The notes beneath the pieces were generated by a model. It worked only from the letters and a program-made list of their open reading frames with translations. It did not search any database and was not told the DNA's origin. Shown one piece after another: positions 7,787 to 16,879 of a stretch of 64,000 nt of DNA. The DNA is from Streptomyces sp. NBC_00670 (lineage in GTDB: Bacteria; Actinomycetota; Actinomycetes; Streptomycetales; Streptomycetaceae), in the NCBI RefSeq assembly GCF_036226765.1, contig NZ_CP109017.1, forward strand, positions 3,482,501 through 3,546,500, given 5' to 3'. The position numbers and the translations under genes are program-made. Position 1 is the stretch's first letter, and each line of letters opens with the position of its first letter.

Positions 7787-9898
7787 TCACGTGCGGGTTG
7801 CCGTACCCAGTGCTCGGTCTCTTGGGGGGATGCCGGCGGGGACCGCGCGTTGGCGGGCGGGGGTGCCTGTCCAGCAGGTGCCTCGGCGGGTGAGGAGGCG
7901 TTGGAGCCAGAGTTCGAGGGAGACGAGGTCGGCGAAGCCGTCCAGGGGGAGGGGGTCGCCCTGGGCCGCCGAGCGGAGGGCCTTGCGGACCACCCGTGCC
8001 TCCACCAGGCCCGCCTCCGCCAGCAGGGGCGTGGCGAAGAGGTCGACCAGGGACGTCGTCGCCACCCGTAGCCCCGTCCGGGCGGCGGCGGCCGAGGAGG
8101 CGCCCGAGGGGGCGCCCCAGCCGGCCGGCAGGTCGGTGACGCCGGCGCCCTCCAGGACCGTACGCAGGATCGAGGCGCGCGCCCCCGGCTGCACCCGGAG
8201 CGCCTCGGGCAGCGCCCGGCAGGCGCGCACGACCTGGTTGTCCAGGAAGGGGGCGTGCAGGCGCTGGAACCGGATCTCGGCGGCCTGTTCGAGGACGCGC
8301 AGGTCGGCGGCGTACCGGGCGAGGGACGTGCGGGCGCGGAAGTCGCCGGGGCGCTGCCCGGGGCCGACGCCCATGGCCCCCGTTCGGCCCGCCGCGCTCT
8401 GCAGGCGAACCGATACTTCTGCCAGCGCCTCGCCGGTCAGCCAGCGGGCGGCGGGGCCGGGTCTGGCCCAGGTGAGCGCGGCGAGCGAGGCGCCCACGGC
8501 GCCGCCGGGTTCGTCGAAGCGGTGCCGCATGAGCTGGTCGGAGAGCGCCTCGACGCCGCTGCGGTAGGGCGTACGGGCCAGCCGGCGGGCGGCGGCGTAC
8601 ACGCGTGCGGGGACCATCACGGAGCCGTCCGCCTTGGCGAGCGCGGCGACGGGGCGCACGAGGTGGCGCCGTTTGCGGTCCATCAGGAGGTCTGCGAGGC
8701 GGGCCGGGTGGGCGTCGAGAACCTGCCGGGCGCCGTATCCGGTGAAGTGGTCGGCGCTGCCGGCGGCGAGCCGCGCGCGGTGCCGGGCGGCGGAGACGAG
8801 GAAGGCGCCGGGTTCGTCGGTGAGGGGGCCGTCGAGGTCGGCGAAGGGCAGGATCTCCTCGCCGCCGGTGACCACGACGTGGTGCAGCCGGGGGTTGGCG
8901 GCGAGCGCGCCGGCCCGCTCGACCTCGGCCTCGCGGCCGGGGACGGCGAGGTCGTTGAAGGTGACGGCGAGCAGGCGTTCGCCGGCGCCCGTGCCGTGGC
9001 CGAGGACCGTGCCGGGCGCGCCGGGCAGTCCGGCTGCGAGCAGGGCGAGGGCGCCGGAGGCCGGGCCGCCGGAGAGGTCGGCGCCGATGCCGGGCACCGG
9101 CATGCCGCGCGCGGCCCGCCGCTCGGCGGGGCCCATCCCGGGCACCGGGCCGGGGTCGATGTCGGTGCCGGGCACGTGCCGGGGGGCGGCGAGGCGGGCG
9201 CGGACGGCGTCCACGAGCGCGTCGCGGACGGCGTCCACGGCGCCCGCGGGGTCGGCCGGGGGCGCGGCGACGGCGAGGGAGGCGACCGGCTCGTACCCGG
9301 CGATCTCGCGCGCCCCCGCGCGCAGGATCAGCGCGTGCCCCGGCGGGATGCGCCGCACGCCGTCGTAGGGCGTGGAGTCGTGCATGGCCGCGGGCACGTC
9401 GGGGGCGGCGAGCAGCGCGGCGAGGTGGCCGAAGTCGAGGTTGGCCTCGACGAGGTCGGCGAGGGGCAGCGCGGCCGTCGCGTAGGCCGTGCCGCCGGCC
9501 CAGGGGGTGTGGAACACCGGCCGTGCGCCCGCGAGGTCGCCGCAGACGGTGATCCGGCGGCCGACCTGGACGACGGCGGTGTAGCTGCCCGGCCAGGCCG
9601 TCAGGTGCCGCAGTGCCCCGCCGCGGGCGGCGAACAGGGCGACGCGCAGCTGTTCGTCGGTGGCACCGCAGGTGCCGAGGACGGCGATGCGGGTCTGTTC
9701 GTCGGCCTTGACGACGCGGATCTCGTCGGGCCGCCAGTCACCGACCGCCCACAGCGGATCCGGGTCGCCCCACAGGGGCTGGGAGCCGACCGGCTGCACC
9801 GTCTCGCCGTCGTAGCCGGTGGTGCCGGCGGAGCCGATGCCCGCCACGCTCGTGGCGGCGCTCGCGGCGGCACTGCTCCAGCCCACCAACCACCGCAT
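7787..9898 (-). CDS. Asparagine-synthetase-like protein with degenerate active sites
   Basis: 703-aa protein with the overall fold of class B asparagine synthetases and lasso-peptide cyclases. The N-terminal half keeps the structural landmarks of the glutaminase fold (GDLAGARPVF, 120-129; GVRRIPPGHAL, 180-190) but begins MRWLVGW, so the catalytic Cys2 is absent. In the synthetase half the ATP-pyrophosphatase loop, normally SGGxDSS, reads SGGPASG (276-282): the key Asp is replaced. It therefore probably does not make asparagine and may be a regulatory or binding protein, or an amide ligase with altered chemistry. ATG 9898 is supported by GGAGG 6 bases upstream. It is divergent from the NsdA-like sporulation gene. 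A lasso-peptide precursor or protease gene is not present nearby. Confidence 0.7.
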   Translation of the reverse strand: MRWLVGWSSAAASAATSVAGIGSAGTTGYDGETVQPVGSQPLWGDPDPLWAVGDWRPDEIRVVKADEQTRIAVLGTCGATDEQLRVALFAARGGALRHLTAWPGSYTAVVQVGRRITVCGDLAGARPVFHTPWAGGTAYATAALPLADLVEANLDFGHLAALLAAPDVPAAMHDSTPYDGVRRIPPGHALILRAGAREIAGYEPVASLAVAAPPADPAGAVDAVRDALVDAVRARLAAPRHVPGTDIDPGPVPGMGPAERRAARGMPVPGIGADLSGGPASGALALLAAGLPGAPGTVLGHGTGAGERLLAVTFNDLAVPGREAEVERAGALAANPRLHHVVVTGGEEILPFADLDGPLTDEPGAFLVSAARHRARLAAGSADHFTGYGARQVLDAHPARLADLLMDRKRRHLVRPVAALAKADGSVMVPARVYAAARRLARTPYRSGVEALSDQLMRHRFDEPGGAVGASLAALTWARPGPAARWLTGEALAEVSVRLQSAAGRTGAMGVGPGQRPGDFRARTSLARYAADLRVLEQAAEIRFQRLHAPFLDNQVVRACRALPEALRVQPGARASILRTVLEGAGVTDLPAGWGAPSGASSAAAARTGLRVATTSLVDLFATPLLAEAGLVEARVVRKALRSAAQGDPLPLDGFADLVSLELWLQRLLTRRGTCWTGTPARQRAVPAGIPPRDRALGTATRT

Positions 9899-10577
9899 CG
9901 CCGCCTCCAGGGACTGTGGACAACCAGTGCACCGTACGAACTGGGCACCATGCTGCCACGAAGAGTGCGCCCCGGAGGGGCTCCGCCGCGGCTTGTGCTC
10001 CCCCTGGTGCGCCCCCTTGGGTGTGCCCGCCCCGGGCCGAACACACGCCTCCGGCAGGACAGATGGGGTCGAACAGCGATGTGAATGCGCCCCCGGTACG
10101 CTCCCTGAAAACGCCTTTCGCGCCCTCAAGTGGCGTGGTGGCAACGGAAATGCGTGCGGAGGGCACCGTCGATTTTCGGCCAAATCATCCGGGCGACGGC
10201 AGATTTGAGCACGCTCCGTACAGGCTCTGGGCACCGTATCGCGGTGCGCGGTCCGGGAGACGGAGTACGCCTCCCGGACCTGTCCGCCGCCCGCGGGGAT
10301 GAAGGCGGCGGCGTCCCCCAGCCCACTGGATCCAGTACAGCGGGCCGACCCACGCATCCCCCATGGAACCGCTCCCCCCGTGGCCGGAGAAGAGCGCACG
10401 CACGGGCGCACGGCCACACGGCGGGGGCACGCCGCGACACTCCGTACTGCCCCGTAGGTCACATCCCGCCAACCGGAAAAACGCCCCTTAACGCTTGGGA
10501 TCCGGCGAACTACGCTGGGTTTACGAATGCCGCGTGGTTATGCCAGCGCGGCAGCCGTCTGTGTCGAGGGGTGGCGC
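9899..10577. other. Long intergenic region between asparagine-synthetase-like and NsdA-like genes
   Basis: About 680 bases hold the two divergent promoters. Codon pattern is poor in all frames and I see no gene. Near the minus-strand gene the sequence is moderately AT-rich (about 10130-10210). A promoter for the rightward gene is listed separately. No RNA motif was recognised. Confidence 0.45.
10488..10516 (+). promoter_or_regulatory. Predicted vegetative promoter of the NsdA-like gene
   Basis: TTAACG (10488-10493) and TACGCT (10511-10516) are separated by 17 bp and fit Streptomyces housekeeping-sigma promoters. Transcription would begin near 10523, leaving a leader of about 55 bases. Confidence 0.45.
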
Positions 10578-12005
10578 ATGTCCAGGGAGCAACGCGGGCC
10601 GAACGAGAAACTCGGCGCCGTTCTCGCCCTCGCGGGAATCAGCAACGCAGGGCTCGCGCGGCGCGTCAACGATCTTGGTGCCCAGCGCGGGCTGACACTT
10701 CGCTACGACAAGACGTCGGTGGCCCGCTGGGTGTCGAAGGGGATGGTGCCGCAGGGCGCGGCACCGCACCTCATCGCGGCGGCCATCGGCCAGAAGCTCG
10801 GCCGCCCGGTGCCGCTCCACGAGATCGGCCTGGCGGACGCGGATCCCGCACCCGAAGTGGGCCTCGCCTTCCCCAGGGACGTCGGACAGGCGGTGCGGTC
10901 GGCCACCGACCTCTACCGCCTCGATCTCGCCGGCCGCCGGGCCGGCTCCGGCGGCATCTGGCAGTCACTGGCCGGATCGTTCGCCGTGAGCGCCTATGCG
11001 ACCCCCGCGTCGCGCTGGCTCATAACCCCGGCCGACAGCTCGGTGGCGCGTGACGCGAGCCCGTCGGACGGCTCCTCCGCACCGGCGAGGGTCGGCCACA
11101 GCGATGTGCGCAAGCTGCGCGAGGCCGCCGAGGACGCCAGACGCTGGGACTCCAAGTACGGCGGCGGGGACTGGCGTTCGTCCATGGTGCCCGAATGCCT
11201 GCGGGTCGAGGCGGCGCCGCTGCTGCTCGGCTCCTACTCCGACGAGGTCGGCCGGGCGCTGTTCGGCGCCTCCGCCGAACTGACCCGGCTGGCCGGGTGG
11301 ATGGCGTTCGACACCGGCCAGCAGGAGGCCGCCCAGCGGTACTACATCCAGGCGCTGCGGCTCGCCCGCGCCGCCGCGGACGTGCCGCTCGGGGGGTACG
11401 TGCTCGCCTCGATGTCCCTCCAGGCGACCTACCGGGGCTTCGGCGACGAGGGCGTCGACCTCGCGCAGGCCGCGCTGGAGCGCAACCGGGGGCTGGCGAC
11501 GGCGCGCACGATGAGCTTCTTCCGGCTGGTCGAGGCGCGGGCGCACGCACGGGCCGGGGACGCGCAGGCGGCGGGGGCCGCGCTCAAGGCCGCCGAGGGG
11601 TGGCTGGAGCGGGCGCGTGACGGCGACCCCGATCCGTCCTGGCTCGGGTTCTACTCCTACGACCGGTTCGCCGCCGACGCGGCCGAGTGCTACCGGGACC
11701 TGAAGGCGCCGCGGCAGGTGCGGCGGTTCACGGAGCAGGCGCTGTCGAAGCCGACGGAGGAGTTCGTGCGGTCGCACGGGTTGCGGCTGGTGGTGTCGGC
11801 GGTGGCCGAACTGGAGTCCGGGAACCTGGATGCGGCGTGTGAGCAGGGGGTGCGGGCGGTGGAGGTCGCGGGGCGGATCTCCTCGGCGCGGACGACGGAG
11901 TATGTGAAGGATCTGCTGCATCGGCTGGAGCCGTACGGGGATGAGCCGCGGGTGGTGGAGTTGCGCGAGCGGGCTCGGCCGTTGCTGATGGCGGCGCCGG
12001 CGTAG
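10578..12005 (+). CDS. NsdA-like transcriptional regulator, sporulation-associated
   Basis: 475-aa regulator of the Streptomyces NsdA/NsdB type: a N-terminal winged helix or XRE-like domain (about 1-75: [20 protein letters not shown], then [13 protein letters not shown]) followed by TPR-like helices (about 195-460). In S. coelicolor NsdA represses sporulation and antibiotic production, and a gene at this locus is annotated as sporulation-associated; that transfer is inference from resemblance. GAGGGG 6 bases before ATG 10578 fixes the start; the frame extends to 10527 without coding character. It is divergent from the asparagine-synthetase-like gene, and the two may share regulation. A dispersed repeat follows the stop. 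Confidence 0.75.
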   Translation: MSREQRGPNEKLGAVLALAGISNAGLARRVNDLGAQRGLTLRYDKTSVARWVSKGMVPQGAAPHLIAAAIGQKLGRPVPLHEIGLADADPAPEVGLAFPRDVGQAVRSATDLYRLDLAGRRAGSGGIWQSLAGSFAVSAYATPASRWLITPADSSVARDASPSDGSSAPARVGHSDVRKLREAAEDARRWDSKYGGGDWRSSMVPECLRVEAAPLLLGSYSDEVGRALFGASAELTRLAGWMAFDTGQQEAAQRYYIQALRLARAAADVPLGGYVLASMSLQATYRGFGDEGVDLAQAALERNRGLATARTMSFFRLVEARAHARAGDAQAAGAALKAAEGWLERARDGDPDPSWLGFYSYDRFAADAAECYRDLKAPRQVRRFTEQALSKPTEEFVRSHGLRLVVSAVAELESGNLDAACEQGVRAVEVAGRISSARTTEYVKDLLHRLEPYGDEPRVVELRERARPLLMAAPA

Positions 12006-12057
12006 GCCCTGCGGGGCGGGGAGGCGGTGCCCTCCGGGCGGGGGTGTGCGCTGAGTT

Positions 12058-12210
12058 TTTCGCCCCCGCCGCCCCTACCCTTCCCGTCCTTGACAAGGGG
12101 CTCCGCCCCTTGGGCCCCGGAGAGCTCGGGTGGGTGGGGTCGAGTGGGGTGTGCGGGTGGGTGGGGACTTCTCGCGCAGTTCCCCGCGCCCCTGTCAGGG
12201 GCGAGGAAAT
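12058..12210. repeat. Composite dispersed repeat, copy 2
   Basis: Same order of parts as the copy at 7581: TTCGCCCCCGCCGCCCCT, then AAGGGGCTCCGCCCCTT, and after about 60 bp CCCCGCGCCCCTGTCAGGGG. Here it lies between the NsdA-like gene and trmB and does not enter the upstream gene. The internal palindromes could act as a bidirectional terminator. Confidence 0.6.
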
Positions 12211-12259
12211 CCACAGGGCCACCCCCCTGTCACCGCCCCGCCGTAAAATTGGGCGCACT

Positions 12260-13069
12260 GTGTCTGAATCCATCGACGTCCCCGCCCCCGCCGCCGTCGG
12301 CAGAACGCCGCGTTTCCCGGACGGCCCCGCCGCCGACCCCGCCGGCTCCCACTTCGAGCGCCGCATCCGCAGCTTCCAGCCCCGCCGCAGCCGCGTCACC
12401 ACCGGCCAGGCGGACGCCCTGCGACGCCTGTGGCCGGCCTGGGGCCTGGACATCGACGGGCAGCAGGTCCTCGACCTCGCCGCCCTCTTCGGCAACGACC
12501 ACCCCACCACCCTGGAGATCGGCTTCGGCATGGGCGAGGCCACCGCCGCCATGGCCGCCGCCGACCCGGACACCAACATCCTCGCCGTCGACGTCCACAC
12601 CCCCGGCCAGGGCAATCTGCTGAACCTGGCCGAGGCCCAGGGCCTCACCAACATCCGCGTCGGCAACGGCGACGCGATCATCCTGCTGCGCGAGATGCTC
12701 CCGCCCGACTCCCTCGCCGGCCTGCGCGTCTACTTCCCCGACCCCTGGCCGAAGAAGCGCCACCACAAGCGCCGCCTCATCCAGCCCGAGTTCCTCTCCC
12801 TGGCCGCCACCCGGCTGCGCCCCGGCGCGCTGGTGCACTGCGCCACCGACTGGGAGCCGTACGCCGAACAGATGCTCGAGGTGCTCACCGCGCACCCCGG
12901 CTTCGTCAACGACCACCCCGGCGGCGGTTTCGCGCCGCGTCCCGCCTTCCGGCCCCGGACGCGTTTCGAGGGGCAGGGCCTTGAGAAGGGTCATGTCGTG
13001 CACGACCTGCTCTTCCGCCGAGTCACCAGCAGCGATAACAAGCAGCACCGGGCGCCCCTCCCTCGTTAG
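12260..13069 (+). CDS. trmB: tRNA (guanine-N7-)-methyltransferase TrmB
   Basis: SAM-dependent enzyme that makes m7G46 in the variable loop of tRNAs. The 269-aa protein has the TrmB signature: RRSRVTTGQ near the N-terminus, EIGFGMGEATAAMA (SAM motif I), the acidic VDVHTPGQGNLLN, then RVYFPDPWPKKRHHKRRLI, where PDPWxKxxHxxRR is diagnostic. The C-terminal FRPRTRFEGQGLEKGH is also typical. The start is inferred as GTG 12260 (VSESIDVP); the ribosome site is weak. The next gene begins 10 bases after the stop, so the two are probably cotranscribed. Confidence 0.92.
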   Translation: MSESIDVPAPAAVGRTPRFPDGPAADPAGSHFERRIRSFQPRRSRVTTGQADALRRLWPAWGLDIDGQQVLDLAALFGNDHPTTLEIGFGMGEATAAMAAADPDTNILAVDVHTPGQGNLLNLAEAQGLTNIRVGNGDAIILLREMLPPDSLAGLRVYFPDPWPKKRHHKRRLIQPEFLSLAATRLRPGALVHCATDWEPYAEQMLEVLTAHPGFVNDHPGGGFAPRPAFRPRTRFEGQGLEKGHVVHDLLFRRVTSSDNKQHRAPLPR

Positions 13070-13079
13070 GGTCAATGCC

Positions 13080-14768
13080 GTGGCCACCAGTCCCCCGTAT
13101 CCGACGTATCCTCCCGCCCCGACCGGGACCCTCCCGGCCCCCGGCGGCGTGCTCCGGCACCCGCACTGGTGGCAGCGCACCTGGGTGCGGTACGCGGCGC
13201 TGAGCACGCTCCTCGCGCTCTCCGGGCTGGTCATCCTCGCGCTGGTCCGCCAGCAGACCGGCACCGAGGGGTTCCTGGTCGGGCTCGGCCTCGCCGTGTT
13301 CCCCGTCCCGCTGCTGGTCGCCGCGTTCCGCTGGCTGGACCGGGTGGAACCGGGCCCCTGGCGCAACCTCGCGTTCTGCTTCGCCTGGGGGGCGTGCGCG
13401 GCGGCGCTCGTCGCGATCATCGCCAACAGCTTCGCCACGCACTGGATAGCGGTCGCGACGGCCGACCCCAAGGGCGCCGACACGCTCGGCATGACCGTCA
13501 TAGCGCCCGTCGTGGAGGAGTCCGCGAAGGCCACGGCGGTGCTGCTGATCTTCCTCTTCCGCCGCCGGCACTTCACCGGGATCGTCGACGGCGTGGTCAC
13601 GGCCGGGGTGACCGCCACCGGCTTCGCCTTCACCGAGAACATCCTCTACCTCGGCACCGCCTTCGGCACCGACCAGTCCACCGGCGGCCACGGCGGCATC
13701 GCCTCCGTGACGGCCGCGACGTTCTTCGTGCGCGTGGTGATGTCGCCCTTCGCGCACCCCCTGTTCACCGTGTTCACCGGCATCGGCTTCGGCATCACCG
13801 CACTCACCGCCGAGCACCGGCGGGTACGCCGGACGCTGGCCCCGCTCGGCGGCCTGCTGCTGGCGATGGGCATGCACTCGCTGTGGAACGGCTCCACGTC
13901 GTTCGGCGACGGCTACGGCTTCTTCGCGGTCTACGGGGCGTTCATGGTGCCGATGTTCGGGCTGCTGACCTGGCTCGTCATATCGACCCGGCAGCGCGAG
14001 CTGCGCACCGTGCGCGCCGAGCTGCCGGCGTACGTGGTGGCCGGCTGGCTGACGATGCCGGAACCGTTCGTCATGGGCTCGATGAAGGCACGACGGCTCG
14101 CCCGCGACCACGCCAGGGACCGGCTCGGCAAGCCGGCGGCGCGGACGGTCGCCGAGTACGAGGCGTACGCCACGTCGCTGGCGTTCCTGCGCCACCGGGG
14201 GCGCGCGGGCCGCGCGGGCGCCGACTTCGTCGTACGGGAGCGGGAGCTGCTGCAGGAGCTGTGGCACCGCCGGGAGGTGGCCCGCCCGGCGCTGGCTCAC
14301 GCGGGCCACACGCTGGCGGGCTCGGTGCTGTGGGGCGTGCCCCCGGTGTACGGGTACGGTGGCCCGGCGTACGGGCAGCACGCCGGCCCGGTGTACGGAC
14401 AGGGTCCCGCGTACGGCGGCTTCCCGGCGTACGGCGGCCCGGCCCACGGCGGTCATGGCTACGCCCAGGGTCCCGCCGGCCCGGTCCACGGCGGTCATGG
14501 CTACGCCCAGGGTCCCGCCGGCCCGGTCCACGGCGGTCATGGCTATGCCCAGGGTCCCGCCGGCCCGGCCCCGGCGTACGGCGGCGGCCACACGCCCCCT
14601 CCGTACGGCATACCGACCCAGGGCATACCGGCGTACGGCCTGGCCCCCCAAGGCCAGTCACCCCAGAACCAGCCGCCCCAGAACCAGCCGCCCCAAGCCC
14701 CGCCCCCTCACGCGACTCCTACGCCGCCGCCTCCGTCAGCCGCGCCGTCTCCGCCTGCGTCAGCGTGA
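13080..14768 (+). CDS. PrsW-type intramembrane metalloprotease with repeat tail
   Basis: Multi-pass membrane protein of 562 aa in peptidase family M82. Eight or so hydrophobic helices run from about 38 to 330. The family motifs are present: EESAK (146-150), the FTEN segment (184-187), H226 (AHPLFT) and H266 (MGMHSLWN). In Bacillus PrsW cleaves the anti-sigma factor RsiW; the target here is unknown, and the membrane-bound sigma fusion at 6075 is a candidate. The C-terminal 130 residues are Gly/Pro/Tyr/Gln-rich with three exact copies of a 14-residue unit. GTG 13080 (VATSPPYP) follows TAGGGT. The last 50 bases overlap the convergent aldo/keto reductase gene. Confidence 0.8.
   Translation: MATSPPYPTYPPAPTGTLPAPGGVLRHPHWWQRTWVRYAALSTLLALSGLVILALVRQQTGTEGFLVGLGLAVFPVPLLVAAFRWLDRVEPGPWRNLAFCFAWGACAAALVAIIANSFATHWIAVATADPKGADTLGMTVIAPVVEESAKATAVLLIFLFRRRHFTGIVDGVVTAGVTATGFAFTENILYLGTAFGTDQSTGGHGGIASVTAATFFVRVVMSPFAHPLFTVFTGIGFGITALTAEHRRVRRTLAPLGGLLLAMGMHSLWNGSTSFGDGYGFFAVYGAFMVPMFGLLTWLVISTRQRELRTVRAELPAYVVAGWLTMPEPFVMGSMKARRLARDHARDRLGKPAARTVAEYEAYATSLAFLRHRGRAGRAGADFVVRERELLQELWHRREVARPALAHAGHTLAGSVLWGVPPVYGYGGPAYGQHAGPVYGQGPAYGGFPAYGGPAHGGHGYAQGPAGPVHGGHGYAQGPAGPVHGGHGYAQGPAGPAPAYGGGHTPPPYGIPTQGIPAYGLAPQGQSPQNQPPQNQPPQAPPPHATPTPPPPSAAPSPPASA
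14445..14570 (+). repeat. Three tandem 42-bp repeats inside the PrsW-like gene
   Basis: Three 42-bp units encode HGGHGYAQGPAGPV in frame. Units 1 and 2 are identical and unit 3 differs by one or two silent bases and at its end. Copy number can change without a frameshift. Confidence 0.85.
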
Positions 14769-15660
14769 CCTCGGCGAGCGCCAGCAGCGCCGGGAGCTGT
14801 TCCACCGTCCGGGCGGAGGCGACCGGGGCGAGGACGGTAGGACGCGAGGCGAGCCAGGCGAGGGCGATCGTGGCGACCTCCACCCCGCGCGCGCCGGCGA
14901 TCTCGTCGAGCGCCGTCAGCACCCGTGCGCCCCGTTCGGGTTCCACGAGCTGTGCCACGCGCCGCGCGCGCACCGAGTCCACCGTCGCCCCCGGCCGGTA
15001 CTTCCCCGTCAGGAATCCCGACGCGAGCGCGAAGTAGGGCACCGCGGAGAGGCCGGCTTCCTCGGCGACGTCCTGGAGGGCGCCCTCGTAGGTGTCCCGG
15101 GAGACCAGGCTGTAGTGCGGCTGGACGGCGACGTAGCGGGCCAGGCCCTCGCGCTCGGAGAACTCCAGCGAGGCGCGCAACCGCTCGGCCGAGATGTTGG
15201 AGGCCGCGATGTGCCGTACCTTGCCCGCCTTCACCAGCCCGTCCAGCGTGCCGATGACCTCCTCGATGGGCACGTCGGGATCGTCGTAGTGCGTGTAGTA
15301 CAGGTCGATGTAGTCCGTTCGGAGCCGCCGCAGCGAGGCGTCGGCCGCCGCCCTGATGTTGCCGGCGGACAGCCCCTGATGGTCGGGGTGCCGGCCGACC
15401 TTGGTCGCGAGGACCACGTCGGAGCGGTTGCCGCGCGCCGTGAACCACTTGCCGAGGACGGTCTCGGACTCGCCGCCCTTCATGCCGGGGGCGAACGCCG
15501 AGTAGGCGTCGGCGCTGTCGACGAAGTTGCCGCCGGCGGCCAGGTAGGCGTCCAGCACGGCGAAGGATCCGGCCTCGTCGGCGGTCCAGCCGAAGACGTT
15601 GCCGCCGAGGCAGAGCGGAGCGACCTCGAGAGACGTTGAGCCCAGAGGGCGAAGAGACAT
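14719..15660 (-). CDS. Aldo/keto reductase
   Basis: NADPH-dependent reductase of the AKR superfamily, about 313 aa. The catalytic tetrad is visible: Asp and Tyr in DSADAYS, Lys in LATKVG, and His in LYYTHYDD. The C-terminal ASARTVEQL binds the cofactor phosphate. The sequence matches the AKR subgroup near YajO/IolS, and the substrate is unknown. Two adjacent ATG codons (15663 and 15660) are possible starts and neither has a ribosome site; an inverted repeat, TTAAC-GAT-GTTAA, directly abuts them, which suggests a leaderless, tightly controlled transcript. The 3' end overlaps the convergent PrsW gene by 50 bases. Confidence 0.85.
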   Translation of the reverse strand: MSLRPLGSTSLEVAPLCLGGNVFGWTADEAGSFAVLDAYLAAGGNFVDSADAYSAFAPGMKGGESETVLGKWFTARGNRSDVVLATKVGRHPDHQGLSAGNIRAAADASLRRLRTDYIDLYYTHYDDPDVPIEEVIGTLDGLVKAGKVRHIAASNISAERLRASLEFSEREGLARYVAVQPHYSLVSRDTYEGALQDVAEEAGLSAVPYFALASGFLTGKYRPGATVDSVRARRVAQLVEPERGARVLTALDEIAGARGVEVATIALAWLASRPTVLAPVASARTVEQLPALLALAEVTLTQAETARLTEAAA

Positions 15661-15663
15661 CAT

Positions 15664-15676
15664 TTAACGATGTTAA
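15664..15676. promoter_or_regulatory. Inverted repeat abutting the aldo/keto reductase start
   Basis: TTAAC (15664-15668) and GTTAA (15672-15676) form a perfect palindrome with a 3-bp spacer. On the minus strand it contains TAACAT, a TANNNT -10 element 6 bases before the ATG, so a repressor bound here would cover the promoter. Confidence 0.5.
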
Positions 15677-15803
15677 GGAGAGGTTCGGGTGTTCCCGCGC
15701 CGTGCCGTGCGCTCTTACCCGATCGCCTCGCGACTCGGCCCGACGGGGCAGCACGCTGCGCGAAAGGACACGGCGCGACAGGGCACGCCGGGGCACGGCC
15801 GGC

Positions 15804-16856
15804 TCAGGGAGTGAGCCCCTTGGACCGCAGCCACGCCATCGGGTCGATCCCGGTGGCCGCGCCCCCGGGGTGCACCTCCAGGTGCAGATGCGGGCCGGTG
15901 ACGTTGCCGGTGGCGCCGACGCGGCCGATGACCTCGCCGGTGGAGACCTTCTGCCCGACGCTGACGCTGATCGAGGACTGGTGGCAGAACCACAGCTCGG
16001 TGCCGTCGTCCAGGGTCAGGATGGTGCGGTAGCCGTAGGACCCGGCCCAGCCCGCCTCGGTGATCGTGCCGCTGTGGATCGCCTTGATGAGCGTGCCGGT
16101 GGGCGCGGCGAAGTCGAGACCGGTGTGATAGCCGGACGACCACATCGATCCGGCCTCGCCGAAGGTCGAGGTGATCGTGTACGAGGAGGTCGGCAGCGTG
16201 AACTGCTTGGCCAGCTTGGCGAGTTTCTCCGCGGCGGCCTTCTTCTTGGCCTCCGCCTCCGCCTTCTCCTTCGCCTCGGCGGCCTTCTTCTCGGCCTTCG
16301 CCTCCGCCTCCTTGGCGGCGGACGCGGCCTGCTTGGCGGCGGCGGTCTCGGCGGCCCGCGCGGCGGCGCTGTCCGCCTGGTCCTGCTGGGCCTCGGCCTG
16401 CCGCATGATCCGGGCGCGCAGCGCCTCGCCCGCGTCCGTGGAGCCCGCGGCGGTGTCGGCACCGGTCAGCCCGGCGCCGGTGAGCGGGGCGGAGGCGGTC
16501 TGTACGGCGGTGTCGGAGTCGTCGCCGGAGTCGTCGCCGACCAGAGCCCTGGCCGAGTCGGTGACGGAGGAGAGGTCCGGCAGGGATATGGAGACCGGCG
16601 GCTTGCCGGTCTGCGCGGTGGCCATGCCGCCCGCGCCGACGGCGGCGATCACGCCGACGCCCAGAACGGTGGAGCTGCGCGCGAGTCCGCCCCCGCGCTG
16701 CTTGGTGACGCGGTGCCGGCCGCGCACGGGACGAACGGAGTCCGCGGTGGGATTCCACTCCTCCCAGGTGCCCTCCTCGGAACGGCGGTCGACGTCGAGG
16801 ACCTCGGCGCCGGACGGAACGTACGAGGGGTTCTGGGCAGGCCGGTTGGACGCCAC
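15804..16856 (-). CDS. M23 family peptidoglycan endopeptidase, membrane-anchored
   Basis: Cell-wall hydrolase of 350 aa. A basic region (RGRHRVTKQR) precedes one hydrophobic helix at about 60-80, which makes it an exported, N-anchored protein. An acidic linker is followed by a long Ala/Glu/Lys coiled coil (about 145-215) and a LytM/M23 domain (about 225-345) with the zinc motifs HTGLDFAAPTGT and GPHLHLEV. GTG 16856 is preceded by AAGGAG with a 9-base gap. Expression is very probably under the c-di-AMP riboswitch immediately upstream, as known for Streptomyces resuscitation-promoting and LytM enzymes, where the ligand shuts the gene off. Confidence 0.9.
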   Translation of the reverse strand: MASNRPAQNPSYVPSGAEVLDVDRRSEEGTWEEWNPTADSVRPVRGRHRVTKQRGGGLARSSTVLGVGVIAAVGAGGMATAQTGKPPVSISLPDLSSVTDSARALVGDDSGDDSDTAVQTASAPLTGAGLTGADTAAGSTDAGEALRARIMRQAEAQQDQADSAAARAAETAAAKQAASAAKEAEAKAEKKAAEAKEKAEAEAKKKAAAEKLAKLAKQFTLPTSSYTITSTFGEAGSMWSSGYHTGLDFAAPTGTLIKAIHSGTITEAGWAGSYGYRTILTLDDGTELWFCHQSSISVSVGQKVSTGEVIGRVGATGNVTGPHLHLEVHPGGAATGIDPMAWLRSKGLTP

Positions 16857-16879
16857 GTGGGCGCGCTCCTTTCCTTCCT

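Noticed and set aside
7787..9898. Lasso-peptide biosynthesis cluster, from the asparagine-synthetase-like gene
   Set aside because: No precursor peptide, B1/B2 proteins or transporter nearby, and the cyclase loop is degenerate.
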